64,000 bases of DNA from Pseudomonas sp. GD03944 (GTDB lineage: Bacteria > Pseudomonadota > Gammaproteobacteria > Pseudomonadales > Pseudomonadaceae). Below are positions 45,006 to 55,181 of this stretch, piece after piece (positions within the stretch are counted from its first letter, which is position 1; the number at the start of each line of letters is the position of its first letter). A program made the position numbers and the translations under genes. Below the pieces are notes generated by a model, which was not told the DNA's origin, ran no database searches, and saw only the letters and a program-made list of their open reading frames with translations. Location: contig NZ_JAOCAH010000001.1 of NCBI RefSeq assembly GCF_029839275.1, positions 310,001 to 374,000 of the forward strand, in the 5' to 3' direction.

Positions 45006-45437
45006 TCAGCCCTTGCCCGCCGCCAGGAAGGGCGCCAGGCGTGCGCCCATTTCCGCGCCGAGGGCCTGCAGGCCGCTCATGGGGCGGATCATCACTTCGA
45101 ACTCGACGATCTTGCCCGTCTCGTCGAAGCGGACCATGTCGATACCCTTGAGCTCGCGCTCGCCGACCCGGGCGCTGAACTCCAGCACCACGTTGAGGCC
45201 ATCGGCAGTCGCCAGTTCACGGTGGTAGGTGAAATCCTCGAAGACCTTGAGCACGGTATTGAGGATCAGGTTGACCGCCGGCGCGCCTTCATACGGCTTG
45301 AAGGCCATGGGCGAGCGAAACAGTGCCTGCGGGTGCAGCAGCTCGCTCAACCGGCTCAGGTCGCCGGCGGCGACCATCCGGTGCCAGTGTGCGAGGCTCG
45401 CGGCCACGGCAGGCAGCAGTTGCGGGGATGTAATCAT
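45006..45437 (-). CDS. NTF2/SnoaL-like protein
   Basis: 143 residues. The fold is inferred from the opening helix and the HPQALFRSPMAFKPYEGAPA and RVGERELKGIDMVRFDETGK blocks typical of the cone-shaped nuclear-transport-factor-2-like family (nuclear transport factor 2, SnoaL, ketosteroid isomerase). Such proteins bind small hydrophobic ligands or act as isomerases; the function here is open. GGAG precedes the start. It lies upstream of fadH on the same strand? No: it lies downstream of fadH, separated by the terminator at 45484-45512. Confidence 0.82.
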   Translation of the reverse strand: MITSPQLLPAVAASLAHWHRMVAAGDLSRLSELLHPQALFRSPMAFKPYEGAPAVNLILNTVLKVFEDFTYHRELATADGLNVVLEFSARVGERELKGIDMVRFDETGKIVEFEVMIRPMSGLQALGAEMGARLAPFLAAGKG

Positions 45438-45483
45438 GGCAGTTCTCCTTGTTGTTATCCGCCTTGAAGGCCCAGGGGGCCAT

Positions 45484-45512
45484 AAACAAAACGCCCCGCA
45501 CGAGGCGGGGCG
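45484..45512 (-). terminator. Rho-independent terminator of fadH
   Basis: GC-rich stem CGCCCCGC / GCGGGGCG around ACGAG; on the minus strand it is followed by TTTTGTTT. It lies 9 bases past the fadH stop. Confidence 0.9.
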
Positions 45513-45520
45513 CTGGTGAC

Positions 45521-47656
<2,136 letters not shown>

Positions 47657-47739
47657 TCAATGACCCAAACTGACAACTTATTGATCCAAATGCACTCAAC
47701 TGCTTGGCAAGCCCTCGCCATCGGCCTACCCTTCGCCCC

Positions 47740-48684
47740 ATGAAAATCATCCTCTCGCTTTGCCTCCTCGTCCTGCTTGCCGGCAGCGGCCTGGCCGTGT
47801 TCCTGAACTGGGCGGAAAAACGCCCGGACGCCTATTACCTGTCCGACCTGCGCAGCGCCATCGACAGCGAACCTGCGCCCGCGACGGCCAGCGGCAACCT
47901 GCTGCTGATCCGCCCGCAAGTGGCCCCGGCGGATTACCAGAGCCCGGACCACCTGCAGCTGAAGATCGCCAGCAGCCTGGACAACGCCCGCCAGGCCGGC
48001 CTGCTGGGGCCAGAAACCCTGGTCGTCCTGCCGGAACACGTCGGCACCTGGCTGCTGGCCCGGGACGAGAAACCCGAGCTGTACCAGACCCGCAGCCGCC
48101 AGGAAGCCCGTGACTGGCTGCTGCTCGGCAACCCATTGCTGGCAGTCAAGGCGCTGCTGGTCAACCTGGACGCCGACCGCCTGGACGAAGCGCTGCTGCG
48201 CATGAAGGCCGAGCAGATGGCCCGGGATTACCAGCAGCTGTTCTCGACCCTCGCCCGGGAGTACCAGGTGACGCTGCTCGCCGGCTCGATCCTGCTACCC
48301 GAACCCCAGGTCCGCGATGGCCAGCTGGTCAGCGGCGACGGTCCCTTGCGCAACCTCAGCCTGGTGTTCGCGCCGGACGGCAGCATTCAGGACAAGGCCT
48401 ATGACGAACCCTGGCCCTGGCGCCCGGGTGCACGTGCGCCCCAGCAGGTCACCGTGGGCACGCAGCGCTACCGTATCGAGCGCGACTGGCGCCCGGGTTA
48501 TCCGCAAAGCACGGTGCAGGTCATAGGAACAGGCGTCACCAGCCCGCCCCTGTTCCTGCGCGGCAACCTCGACTGGCCGGTGGGCGGCGCCTCGCGCAAC
48601 ATCCACCTGACGCCCAAGGCCGCGCCCCAACTCAGCGACGCACCGGGCAGCCACGTGCTGAATCTCTGGCTCACGCCGCCATGA
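47740..48684 (+). CDS. Nitrilase-fold-like protein with N-terminal membrane anchor
   Basis: 314 residues from the ATG at 47740. One N-terminal span (IILSLCLLVLLAGSGLAVFL) anchors a periplasmic domain. VVLPEHVGTWL and LVFAPDGSIQDKAYDEPWP resemble the glutamate and lysine regions of carbon-nitrogen hydrolases, but the catalytic cysteine region is absent: the only cysteine is in the membrane anchor. It may be a non-catalytic relative or a wrong fold guess. It overlaps the AraC gene by four bases. Confidence 0.75.
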   Translation: MKIILSLCLLVLLAGSGLAVFLNWAEKRPDAYYLSDLRSAIDSEPAPATASGNLLLIRPQVAPADYQSPDHLQLKIASSLDNARQAGLLGPETLVVLPEHVGTWLLARDEKPELYQTRSRQEARDWLLLGNPLLAVKALLVNLDADRLDEALLRMKAEQMARDYQQLFSTLAREYQVTLLAGSILLPEPQVRDGQLVSGDGPLRNLSLVFAPDGSIQDKAYDEPWPWRPGARAPQQVTVGTQRYRIERDWRPGYPQSTVQVIGTGVTSPPLFLRGNLDWPVGGASRNIHLTPKAAPQLSDAPGSHVLNLWLTPP

Positions 48685-49718
48685 AACCGCAGCGGGTCCG
48701 TCTGGGCGATCTGTCGGTCGGTTTCGTTCACGGCCTGGCGGACGCCATGCAGCAGCTCGGCCAGGACCCGCAACCGCTGCTCGACCAATATGGCCTGGAC
48801 CACGCCCGCCTGGCCGAGCCCCGCGCACGCCTGTCGATCCCGCGCTACATGCGCCTCGGCCATGCCGCGATCCAGGTGTGCGGCGAACCGGGGCTGGGCC
48901 TGCGCATGGGGCAACTGAGCCGCCTGAGCCAGATTGGCCTGGCCGGGGTCACCGCCGCCCAGGCCCCCACGGTGCGCGAAGCCGCCCGCGCCCTGACCCG
49001 CTTCGAACCGCTGTATGCCTCCAACTACCGGGGCAGCTCCAGCCTGCACGAAGACGCCCAGGGCGCCTGGCTGCGCTTCTATTCCATCAGCCCCTATAAC
49101 GCCTACAACCGCTTCGTGGTCGACTCGGTGCTGGCCAGCTGGCTGCAGCAACTGGGCCACCTGGTTCGACAGCCGCTGACGGTGGACAAGGTGCAGATCG
49201 AATTCCCGCCGCCCAGCTACAGCGCGCAGTACAACGCGCTGTTCGACTGCCCGGTGGAGTTTTCCGCAGAGCAGAACCAGCTGCGCCTGAACCAGGCCAC
49301 GCTGAATCTGCGCAACCCGGAACACTGCCCGAGCACCTGGCGGCACCTGCTGGAAATCTGCGAGCGGGAACTGGAGCAACTGACCCGCACCCGCAGCCTG
49401 CGCGAACGCATCAGCCAATTGCTGGGGCCGTTGCTGCATGGGCGCGAGCCCGATCTGAACGAAGTCGCCGCGCGCCTGCAGTTGCCCACCTGGACGCTGC
49501 GCCGCAAACTGGCGGAAGAAGGAACACAATTCCGCGCCATCCTCAACGACACGCGGCGCGACCTGGCGGTCGCCTACATAAGGGACACCGAACTGGCGTT
49601 CGGCGAGATTGCCTACCTGCTCGGCTTCGCCTCGGCGGAAGCCTTTCAGCGGGCGTTCAAGCGCTGGATTCAGCAGACGCCCGGGGAATTCCGCCGCGCC
49701 CAGCGCAAAGCGGGCTGA
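48681..49718 (+). CDS. AraC-family regulator (arabinose-binding-domain type)
   Basis: 345 residues. The first 200 residues form the sensor domain common in Pseudomonas AraC regulators of the OruR/ArgR-like length class (GLRMGQLSRLSQIGLAGVTA, SISPYNAYNRFVVDSVL). The C-terminal HTH pair reads LNEVAARLQLPTWTLRRKLA and FGEIAYLLGFASAEAFQRAF. It starts inside the stop of the previous gene. The pair is divergent from fadH (185-base gap), so control of fadH is a plausible inference. Confidence 0.92.
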   Translation: MKPQRVRLGDLSVGFVHGLADAMQQLGQDPQPLLDQYGLDHARLAEPRARLSIPRYMRLGHAAIQVCGEPGLGLRMGQLSRLSQIGLAGVTAAQAPTVREAARALTRFEPLYASNYRGSSSLHEDAQGAWLRFYSISPYNAYNRFVVDSVLASWLQQLGHLVRQPLTVDKVQIEFPPPSYSAQYNALFDCPVEFSAEQNQLRLNQATLNLRNPEHCPSTWRHLLEICERELEQLTRTRSLRERISQLLGPLLHGREPDLNEVAARLQLPTWTLRRKLAEEGTQFRAILNDTRRDLAVAYIRDTELAFGEIAYLLGFASAEAFQRAFKRWIQQTPGEFRRAQRKAG

Positions 49719-49732
49719 TTAGCGCGGGTCTC

Positions 49733-49819
49733 TCACAACTCAGTGGCGTCTTCCACCGGCTCCAGGCCGCCCTCTTCCAGGGCACGGGATTCGAGCAGTT
49801 CTTCCTGGTAGTCATCCAT
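49733..49819 (-). CDS. Very small acidic protein (28 residues)
   Basis: The ATG at 49819 is preceded by GAGGAGGA, a near-ideal ribosome site, 7 bases upstream. The product MDDYQEELLESRALEEGGLE continues PVEDATEL. It is strongly acidic, with no membrane span or signal. From memory, similar tiny proteins occur near tRNA genes in other Pseudomonas; this was not checked. The longer frame to 49915 has a poor start. Confidence 0.65.
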   Translation of the reverse strand: MDDYQEELLESRALEEGGLEPVEDATEL

Positions 49820-49927
49820 CGAACGGTCCTCCTCATCGATCTGCACGGCCGAAAAAGGACCGTGCCCGATGACTCTAGGCCCGCCAGATGACCATCCGAT
49901 GACGCCCGCCAGCAAATCGCGGGCAAG

Positions 49928-49961
49928 AAAAAACCCTCAGGTATCGCTACCTGAGGGTTTT
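49928..49961 (-). terminator. Terminator of the tRNA transcript
   Basis: 13-base stem AAACCCTCAGGTA / TACCTGAGGGTTT with loop TCGC; the minus strand reads into TTTTTT. It lies just past the second tRNA-Asp. Confidence 0.93.
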
Positions 49962-49967
49962 CGTGTA

Positions 49968-50044
49968 TGGCGCAGCGGACGGGACTCGAACCCGCGACCC
50001 CCGGCGTGACAGGCCGGTATTCTAACCGACTGAACTACCGCTGC
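49968..50044 (-). tRNA. tRNA-Asp (GTC), distal copy
   Basis: 77 bases including encoded CCA. Acceptor stem GCAGCGG / CCGCTGC, T-loop GGTTCGAGTCC, anticodon GTC in CTGTCAC. Identical to the copy at 50147-50223. Confidence 0.97.
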
Positions 50045-50146
50045 GCGTCGGTTGGACTTTCGTCCGTGGAACTCTTGCTTCGTCTGGCAAACGACCCTTG
50101 CGGGTTTTCTGCCTCATCTCAGGGGGAGAGCCTGGGATGGAAAATA

Positions 50147-50223
50147 TGGCGCAGCGGACGGGACTCGAACCCGCGACCCCCGGCGTGACAGGCCGGTATT
50201 CTAACCGACTGAACTACCGCTGC
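50147..50223 (-). tRNA. tRNA-Asp (GTC), proximal copy
   Basis: Same 77-base sequence as the distal copy, 179 bases away. The flanking GCGTCGG...GGACTTTCGTCCG also repeats, so the unit arose by tandem duplication. Confidence 0.97.
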
Positions 50224-50256
50224 GCGTCGGCCGGACTTTCGTCCGATTCACAAAGA

Positions 50257-50332
50257 TGGTGGGTGATGACGGGATCGAACCGCCGACCCTCTGCTTGTAA
50301 GGCAGATGCTCTCCCGGCTGAGCTAATCACCC
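50257..50332 (-). tRNA. tRNA-Val (TAC)
   Basis: 76 bases with CCA. Acceptor stem GGGTGAT / ATCACCC, anticodon TAC in CTTACAA, T-loop GGTTCGATCCC. First gene of the Val-Asp-Asp transcript. Confidence 0.97.
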
Positions 50333-50479
50333 ATCGCTTTGCGAGGCGCGCAATTTACGGTTGGAACGATCCTAAGTCAACACCCTGCTTAAAGTTTTTC
50401 TCAAATCAGGCAAATTTTCTTTTTGCCCAAGGGCATCCGCTGCACCAGCAAAAGCACGATGAACGGTACGGGGCGAGGC

Positions 50480-51010
50480 TCAGGGACCGGCGCGCAGGGT
50501 CAGCCGCGTGCTCACCCGGTTTTCCTCGCCGCGGTCCAGGCCGGCTTCGCTGATCGTCACCCCCTGCTCCTGCAGCGCGGTGAACCAGCGCAGCAATTGG
50601 CTGAACGGTGCCGGCTGCAGGCTGACTTGCAGGGCGCCGTCGCCATCGCTGTCCACCCGTTCGATGGCCAGTCCCTGTTCGGCGGCGCTGGCCGTCACCA
50701 GCCCTTGCAGGCGGGCCGGGTCCAGGTTGACCTGCGGTTTGAGCGACACACGGCGAGCCAGGGGGGCCTTTTCCTGGAGGTAGGCATACAGCGCCCGCTC
50801 GTGCTCGAACGCGGCACGGGCGCTGTTCAGGCGCTGCTGCGCCGGTTGCCACAACAGCAGGTAAAGCAGCACCGCGCCGAGAAACAGCGCCAGCAGGCCC
50901 AGGGCCAGGCGGTCACGCGGCGGCAAGCTGCGCCAGCGCTGGGCCAGGGCAGAATCCTGCCACTGGGCGGCCAAGGGGGTCTTCAGGGGACTCAGGCTGC
51001 CCATGTTCAT
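50480..51010 (-). CDS. xcpZ: Type II secretion protein XcpZ (GspM)
   Basis: Inner-membrane platform subunit, 176 residues. One span near residues 33-55 (LALGLLALFLGAVLLYLLLW) is followed by a periplasmic ferredoxin-like domain (SLKPQVNLDPARLQGLVTAS). Last gene of the xcpR-Z operon; its ATG overlaps the xcpY stop. Confidence 0.9.
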   Translation of the reverse strand: MNMGSLSPLKTPLAAQWQDSALAQRWRSLPPRDRLALGLLALFLGAVLLYLLLWQPAQQRLNSARAAFEHERALYAYLQEKAPLARRVSLKPQVNLDPARLQGLVTASAAEQGLAIERVDSDGDGALQVSLQPAPFSQLLRWFTALQEQGVTISEAGLDRGEENRVSTRLTLRAGP

Positions 51011-52143
51011 CCTCCGATCACCAGCCGCGCGCTCACGCCGGCCGACTCGCGGCTGGCGGACCCCATCTGCACCGCCAGACCGGCGTCCTGCAGACGGGTA
51101 CGCAACTGTTCCAGTTCATCGAACCCAGAGGCCTGGACCTGCAGCGCCAGGTCGCCACGGGTACTGCTGTAGTCCAGCTGCTGCACCTGCACCTGGCTAC
51201 CGTCGACCTGCATCGCCTGGCTCACCTGGCCCAGCAACCCGAGCAAGCGACCTTGCCCTTCGCCGACTCCGGCGCTCAGGTGCTGGTCCAGTTGCGCCCG
51301 CAGGTTGACCAGCTTGGTGTCTTCGGGAAACAGCTCCCGGTACAGCGCCGCGCTGCTGGCGGCGTATTCATCGGCCTGGCGCTGCAGGTACCAGCCCTGC
51401 CCCAGGTTGAAGCCCCATTGCAGCACCAGCCACAGCGCCAGCAGGCCCGCCACGGGGCGCCAGCGCTGCCAGTGCCCCGTGCCCTGCTGGGCAGCGAACT
51501 CGGCCTGGGCCAGGTTGACGGTGACCGGCTGCTGCGCCAGCCAGCGGTGGCCGTCGGCGATCTCAGGGTTGGCGTCCGCCGGCTCCAGTGCCGGTTCGTC
51601 CCCCGAGCGATAGGCCACCTGGGGCGGCGGGCAGACCGTCTGCAGCGTTTCCCAGGCGTCGCGGCTCAGCGCCATGCGTGCCACATCGCCGCCCCCCAGC
51701 AGCCAGCGTCCATCCAGCAGGAGCAGTTGCGTGCCCTCCCGCGGCAGCAGGTCGGCATCCACCGCGATGCACTGGGGCGCTAGCGGGCACAGGCCGATCC
51801 AACCGGCCAGCCAAGCACGGCGTACGGCGAACACCCGGTGGCGCCCATCGGCCATGACCTCGCCCAGGGCCAGGTGCATCTGTTCGACGTCTTCGGCCAG
51901 CAGTTCTTCCACCGCGAAGGGCAAGGCCTGGCGCAGCCAGCGGGTCTTCTGGGTGGGCAGGCGCACCGCACAGGCGGTCACCGCCTCGACCGGCAACACC
52001 AGCGTCCAGGCGCCGGCCAGCTCGGCCAGCGCCTCGGAAAAAGACATCCGTTGGCTGTGCTCGCCGTTGATGCGCTGCACCGGCAGGTCCGCCTGGATGC
52101 CGGTGGACGCCTCTGGCGGCAGGAACAGGTAGGTCTGACTCAT
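51007..52143 (-). CDS. xcpY: Type II secretion protein XcpY (GspL)
   Basis: 378 residues. A cytoplasmic actin-like domain binds the ATPase XcpR (opening MSQTYLFLPPEASTGIQADL), a single span lies near residue 245 (VAGLLALWLVLQWGFNLG), and a periplasmic domain follows. It links ATPase and membrane platform and is overlapped at both ends by ATGA junctions. Confidence 0.92.
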   Translation of the reverse strand: MSQTYLFLPPEASTGIQADLPVQRINGEHSQRMSFSEALAELAGAWTLVLPVEAVTACAVRLPTQKTRWLRQALPFAVEELLAEDVEQMHLALGEVMADGRHRVFAVRRAWLAGWIGLCPLAPQCIAVDADLLPREGTQLLLLDGRWLLGGGDVARMALSRDAWETLQTVCPPPQVAYRSGDEPALEPADANPEIADGHRWLAQQPVTVNLAQAEFAAQQGTGHWQRWRPVAGLLALWLVLQWGFNLGQGWYLQRQADEYAASSAALYRELFPEDTKLVNLRAQLDQHLSAGVGEGQGRLLGLLGQVSQAMQVDGSQVQVQQLDYSSTRGDLALQVQASGFDELEQLRTRLQDAGLAVQMGSASRESAGVSARLVIGG

Positions 52144-53105
52144 GGTTCGACTTCCTTGACGGGTTCGGGTGGCGCGCCGCTCTGCCCCAGATCACGGGCC
52201 AGGACATACACCTTGCCGTCGCTGGCGCGCTGCAGGGTGCTGCGTAAAACCTGACGGCGGTCGCCCACCGTCACTTCACTGGTCGCCTGGAAATACTGGC
52301 TGCCCACCGCCAGGGCCTGGCTCTGCACCTGCAGGCCGGGCAACTGGGCGAGAAAAGTCGGCACATCCGGATAGCCCTGGCCACCCCGGGCCGCCACCAG
52401 CCCCTGAGCAGTGCTGAGGGGGATGCCATCGGCCAGGCTGGCCAGCACCCAGGCACTGGCGGTGTTGACGTTCAAGGTAGCATCCGCCGGCAGCGCCGTG
52501 ACGAAGGGCAGCAGGCGTTGGTAATCGGCCTCGGTCATTTCCAGCAGCAGGCGCAGCTCGGAGACGTCGGCCAAGCGCCGGTTGGCGGCCCGGTAAGGCG
52601 GCGCCAGCAGCAAGTACTGGTTGTCTTCGGCACCGAAGCCGCCACTCGGCTCCTGGTCGGCGTCCAGCCAGTCCACCAGCCGTTCGGCATAGGGGGTCTC
52701 GATCTGCAGGATCAGCAGCAGGCGACGGAACTGGGCCACCGCCGCCTCGTTGACCTGGCCCTGGCGCACCAGGCTGTTGAGATTAAAACGCCCGCTCGGG
52801 TCGCTGATACGCAGCAGCAATTCGCCGCCTTCATCCAGGGCGAAGGAATCCTGAGGCCTGGCCCAGGGCTCGCCCAGGTGATCCACCGGGGCCCGCGGAT
52901 CGCCCTGCTGCAGGTCACGGCGCAGGATGGCCTTGGCCAGGGTCTCGCCGCCCAGGGCGTAGTGCCAGGCCTGGCGCACGTGCAGCTGGTTGGCGCTGCT
53001 GCGGATCGACACCTGCTGACGCGCGATGATGCCGGCGCTGACCACCGTCACCACGGCGACCACCAGCAACACGGTGATCAGGGCCATGCCCCGTTGCCGG
53101 TTCAT
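52140..53105 (-). CDS. xcpX: Type II secretion minor pseudopilin XcpX (GspK)
   Basis: 321 residues. The short leader MNRQRG precedes the pseudopilin helix MALITVLLVVAVVTVVSAGI. As in other GspK proteins, position 5 after the cleavage site is not the usual glutamate. The large globular part contains the alpha-domain insertion characteristic of GspK (about 300 residues in all). It caps the pseudopilus tip. Confidence 0.92.
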   Translation of the reverse strand: MNRQRGMALITVLLVVAVVTVVSAGIIARQQVSIRSSANQLHVRQAWHYALGGETLAKAILRRDLQQGDPRAPVDHLGEPWARPQDSFALDEGGELLLRISDPSGRFNLNSLVRQGQVNEAAVAQFRRLLLILQIETPYAERLVDWLDADQEPSGGFGAEDNQYLLLAPPYRAANRRLADVSELRLLLEMTEADYQRLLPFVTALPADATLNVNTASAWVLASLADGIPLSTAQGLVAARGGQGYPDVPTFLAQLPGLQVQSQALAVGSQYFQATSEVTVGDRRQVLRSTLQRASDGKVYVLARDLGQSGAPPEPVKEVEP

Positions 53106-53767
53106 GGCAGCGGCTCCTGGCCATTCGGGAGTTCGGGTGCCTGGCCGAGGTTGTCAGGCAGCACATCCGGCAGGCGCAGCACGCGGCGCAACTCGCCGTA
53201 GCGGCGGTGTTCGAGCACCAGCTCGACCGCTCTCGGCAGGTCTTCCAGGGCTTCATCCTCGGTTCGACCCTGGGGCGGCCAGGCGGGCAACCAGCTGCCC
53301 TCTTCATCCAGGTAACGCAGTTGCACGCGGGTCACGCCATCGAGGGCCTGCTGAACCTGCGGCTGCGTGTCCTGAGCCTGATCGAGCACGCTCCAGTAGC
53401 GCCGCTGCCACTGCTCGCCGCTCAGTTGCCAGCGCACCCGCTGCAGGTTGGCTCGCGGGCTGCCCTGGGGATTGCGCCAACCGCTGCGCGTCCATTCGAT
53501 GGCGCTGCCGCCCTCTTCGTCGCCCAGCAGCGCGGCCCGCGCGTCACCAAACGGGTCGCGCACCGGCCGCACCACCACCTGGGCCAGGTCGCGCTCGAAG
53601 GCGCCCATGGCCCGTACCAGTTCACGCAGTTGCTGCTCGTGGGCACGGGTGGTGCTGTCGGTGCGCAGCACGCTGTCGAGCATGCGGTAGGTGCCGAGCG
53701 CCAGCAGCGCGAAGATGGCGATGGCGATCAGCAGCTCCAGCAGAGTAAAGCCCCGTGAGGTGCTCAT
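53102..53767 (-). CDS. xcpW: Type II secretion minor pseudopilin XcpW (GspJ)
   Basis: 221 residues. Leader MSTSRG, cleavage before FTLLELLIAIAIFALLALGT with glutamate at +5, then a beta-rich C-terminal domain with a conserved RWQLSGEQWQRRYWSVLDQA-like stretch. Part of the XcpUVWX tip complex; ATGA overlaps with both neighbours. Confidence 0.93.
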   Translation of the reverse strand: MSTSRGFTLLELLIAIAIFALLALGTYRMLDSVLRTDSTTRAHEQQLRELVRAMGAFERDLAQVVVRPVRDPFGDARAALLGDEEGGSAIEWTRSGWRNPQGSPRANLQRVRWQLSGEQWQRRYWSVLDQAQDTQPQVQQALDGVTRVQLRYLDEEGSWLPAWPPQGRTEDEALEDLPRAVELVLEHRRYGELRRVLRLPDVLPDNLGQAPELPNGQEPLP

Positions 53768-54153
53768 AGCGGCTCACCGAGAAACCCGCTCAGGCTGACC
53801 GTCGCCCGCTCGCGCAGGTCGCCCGCCAGGCCACTGGCCGACCGCGGCGCCACCCACAGGGTGACACGGCGCATGCTGGGTTCGCTGGTGGCTTCGATCT
53901 CGCTCTGCCACAGCCAGCGGCGCCCGGCGAAGGTCACCTCGCCCTGATCGCGGCCATTGGCCACGGCGCTGCGCTCCAGCTGCAACTCCACCAGGCGGTT
54001 GTCGGCGACCCACATCGCCAGGGTCTTATCCTCCAGCCGCGAGGCGGTCTGCAGGCTGCGTGCAGTGGCCGTCAGCACGCTGGCCGCCACCAGGGCGAAG
54101 ATAGCCAGGGCCACCAGCACTTCGAGCAAGGTGAAGCCGCGCGTGCGTTTCAT
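53764..54153 (-). CDS. xcpV: Type II secretion minor pseudopilin XcpV (GspI)
   Basis: 129 residues. Leader MKRTRG, then FTLLEVLVALAIFALVAASV with glutamate at +5. The small C-terminal domain (NRLVELQLERSAVANG) fits GspI. It nucleates the tip complex by family knowledge. Confidence 0.93.
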   Translation of the reverse strand: MKRTRGFTLLEVLVALAIFALVAASVLTATARSLQTASRLEDKTLAMWVADNRLVELQLERSAVANGRDQGEVTFAGRRWLWQSEIEATSEPSMRRVTLWVAPRSASGLAGDLRERATVSLSGFLGEPL

Positions 54154-54716
54154 CCGCGGCCTCCCGCCGGTGTAGCCTGCTCGACCGTGGGCAAGCGGAA
54201 TCCGTCGCTGGACAGGCGCAGGCGCATGCCGCCCTGGCGACGTTCGCCAATGCGCAGCAGGAAGGGGCTCATTTCACCGCTGGAGAGAATTACCAGGTGC
54301 GGCGCGAGACCGCTCGCTGCCTTTTCGCCGGTCGGCGCCGGCAGGGTCAGGGGTTCGCCCTCCAGCTCGACGCTCAGCTCGGCCCATTCCGGCAGGCGGT
54401 GGGGTTTACCAGCAAGCGCCTGCCATTGCCGACGCTGCGGGTCATAGGCCAGTACCTGGTAGCTGTCGGCCGCCAGCGACAGGCCGTATTCGCGGTTATC
54501 CAGCACGGCTTCCTCGGCTAGCACGCCAATCAGCCCGGCCAGCCGCTCGGCCTCGTTGCGCAGCTCCCGTTGCGGGCCGGCAATGCCGGTGCTGAGCACC
54601 GCCAGGCCGATCAGCACACCGAGGATGACCAGCACCACCAGCAGCTCGATCAGGGTAAAGCCGCGCCCCGCGAGCGAACGCCCGCGACGCGCCATCGCCA
54701 GCCGACCGAGCACCAT
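54150..54716 (-). CDS. xcpU: Type II secretion minor pseudopilin XcpU (GspH)
   Basis: 188 residues from 54716; a second ATG at 54695 (MARRGRSLAGRG) would give the shorter leader common in this family, and the choice is open. The cleavage site is G-FTLIELLVVLVILGVLIGL. The glutamate at +5 is present. Confidence 0.92.
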   Translation of the reverse strand: MVLGRLAMARRGRSLAGRGFTLIELLVVLVILGVLIGLAVLSTGIAGPQRELRNEAERLAGLIGVLAEEAVLDNREYGLSLAADSYQVLAYDPQRRQWQALAGKPHRLPEWAELSVELEGEPLTLPAPTGEKAASGLAPHLVILSSGEMSPFLLRIGERRQGGMRLRLSSDGFRLPTVEQATPAGGRG

Positions 54717-54733
54717 GGCTCAGCGCCTATCCA

Positions 54734-55177
54734 TCACAGGTCCCAGTTGCCGATATCGGCATCCAGGCCGCTGCCACCCTGCTTGCCGTCGGCACCCAGC
54801 GAGTAGAGGTCGAAGGCACCCTTGGTGCCGGGCGCCAGGTACTGATAAACATTGCCCCAGGGGTCGATGGGCAGGCGCTTCAGATAGCCGTCCACGTTCC
54901 AGTTCTTCGCCGGCGGGTTGCCGGACGGTTTGCGCACCAGCGCCTCGAGGCCCTGCTGGGTGCTCGGGTAGACCTGGTTGTCGAGCTTGTACATGTCCAG
55001 GGCCGCGCCGATGGCCTTGATGTCGCCCTGGGCCACCGTGACCATGGCCTGGTCCGGGCGGTTCATCACCTGCGGCACCACCAGCGCCGCGAGAATACCG
55101 AGGATCACCACCACCACCATGATCTCGATCAGCGTAAAACCCGCTTGCCCCGTACGTCGCAACGATCCGTTATTCAC
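54734..55177 (-). CDS. xcpT: Type II secretion major pseudopilin XcpT (GspG)
   Basis: 147 residues from a GTG at 55177 (M-NNGSLRRTGQA-G), cleaved before FTLIEIMVVVVILGILAALV. The mature protein has the calcium-binding-type C-terminal loop (DLYSLGADGKQGG, DADIGNWDL) and YPSTQQGLEALVRKP typical of GspG. The GTG start shares its region with the xcpS stop (TAA 55182-55184), 4 bases apart. Longer frames reaching 55375 read into xcpS and are rejected. Confidence 0.95.
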   Translation of the reverse strand: MNNGSLRRTGQAGFTLIEIMVVVVILGILAALVVPQVMNRPDQAMVTVAQGDIKAIGAALDMYKLDNQVYPSTQQGLEALVRKPSGNPPAKNWNVDGYLKRLPIDPWGNVYQYLAPGTKGAFDLYSLGADGKQGGSGLDADIGNWDL

Positions 55178-55181
55178 CTGA

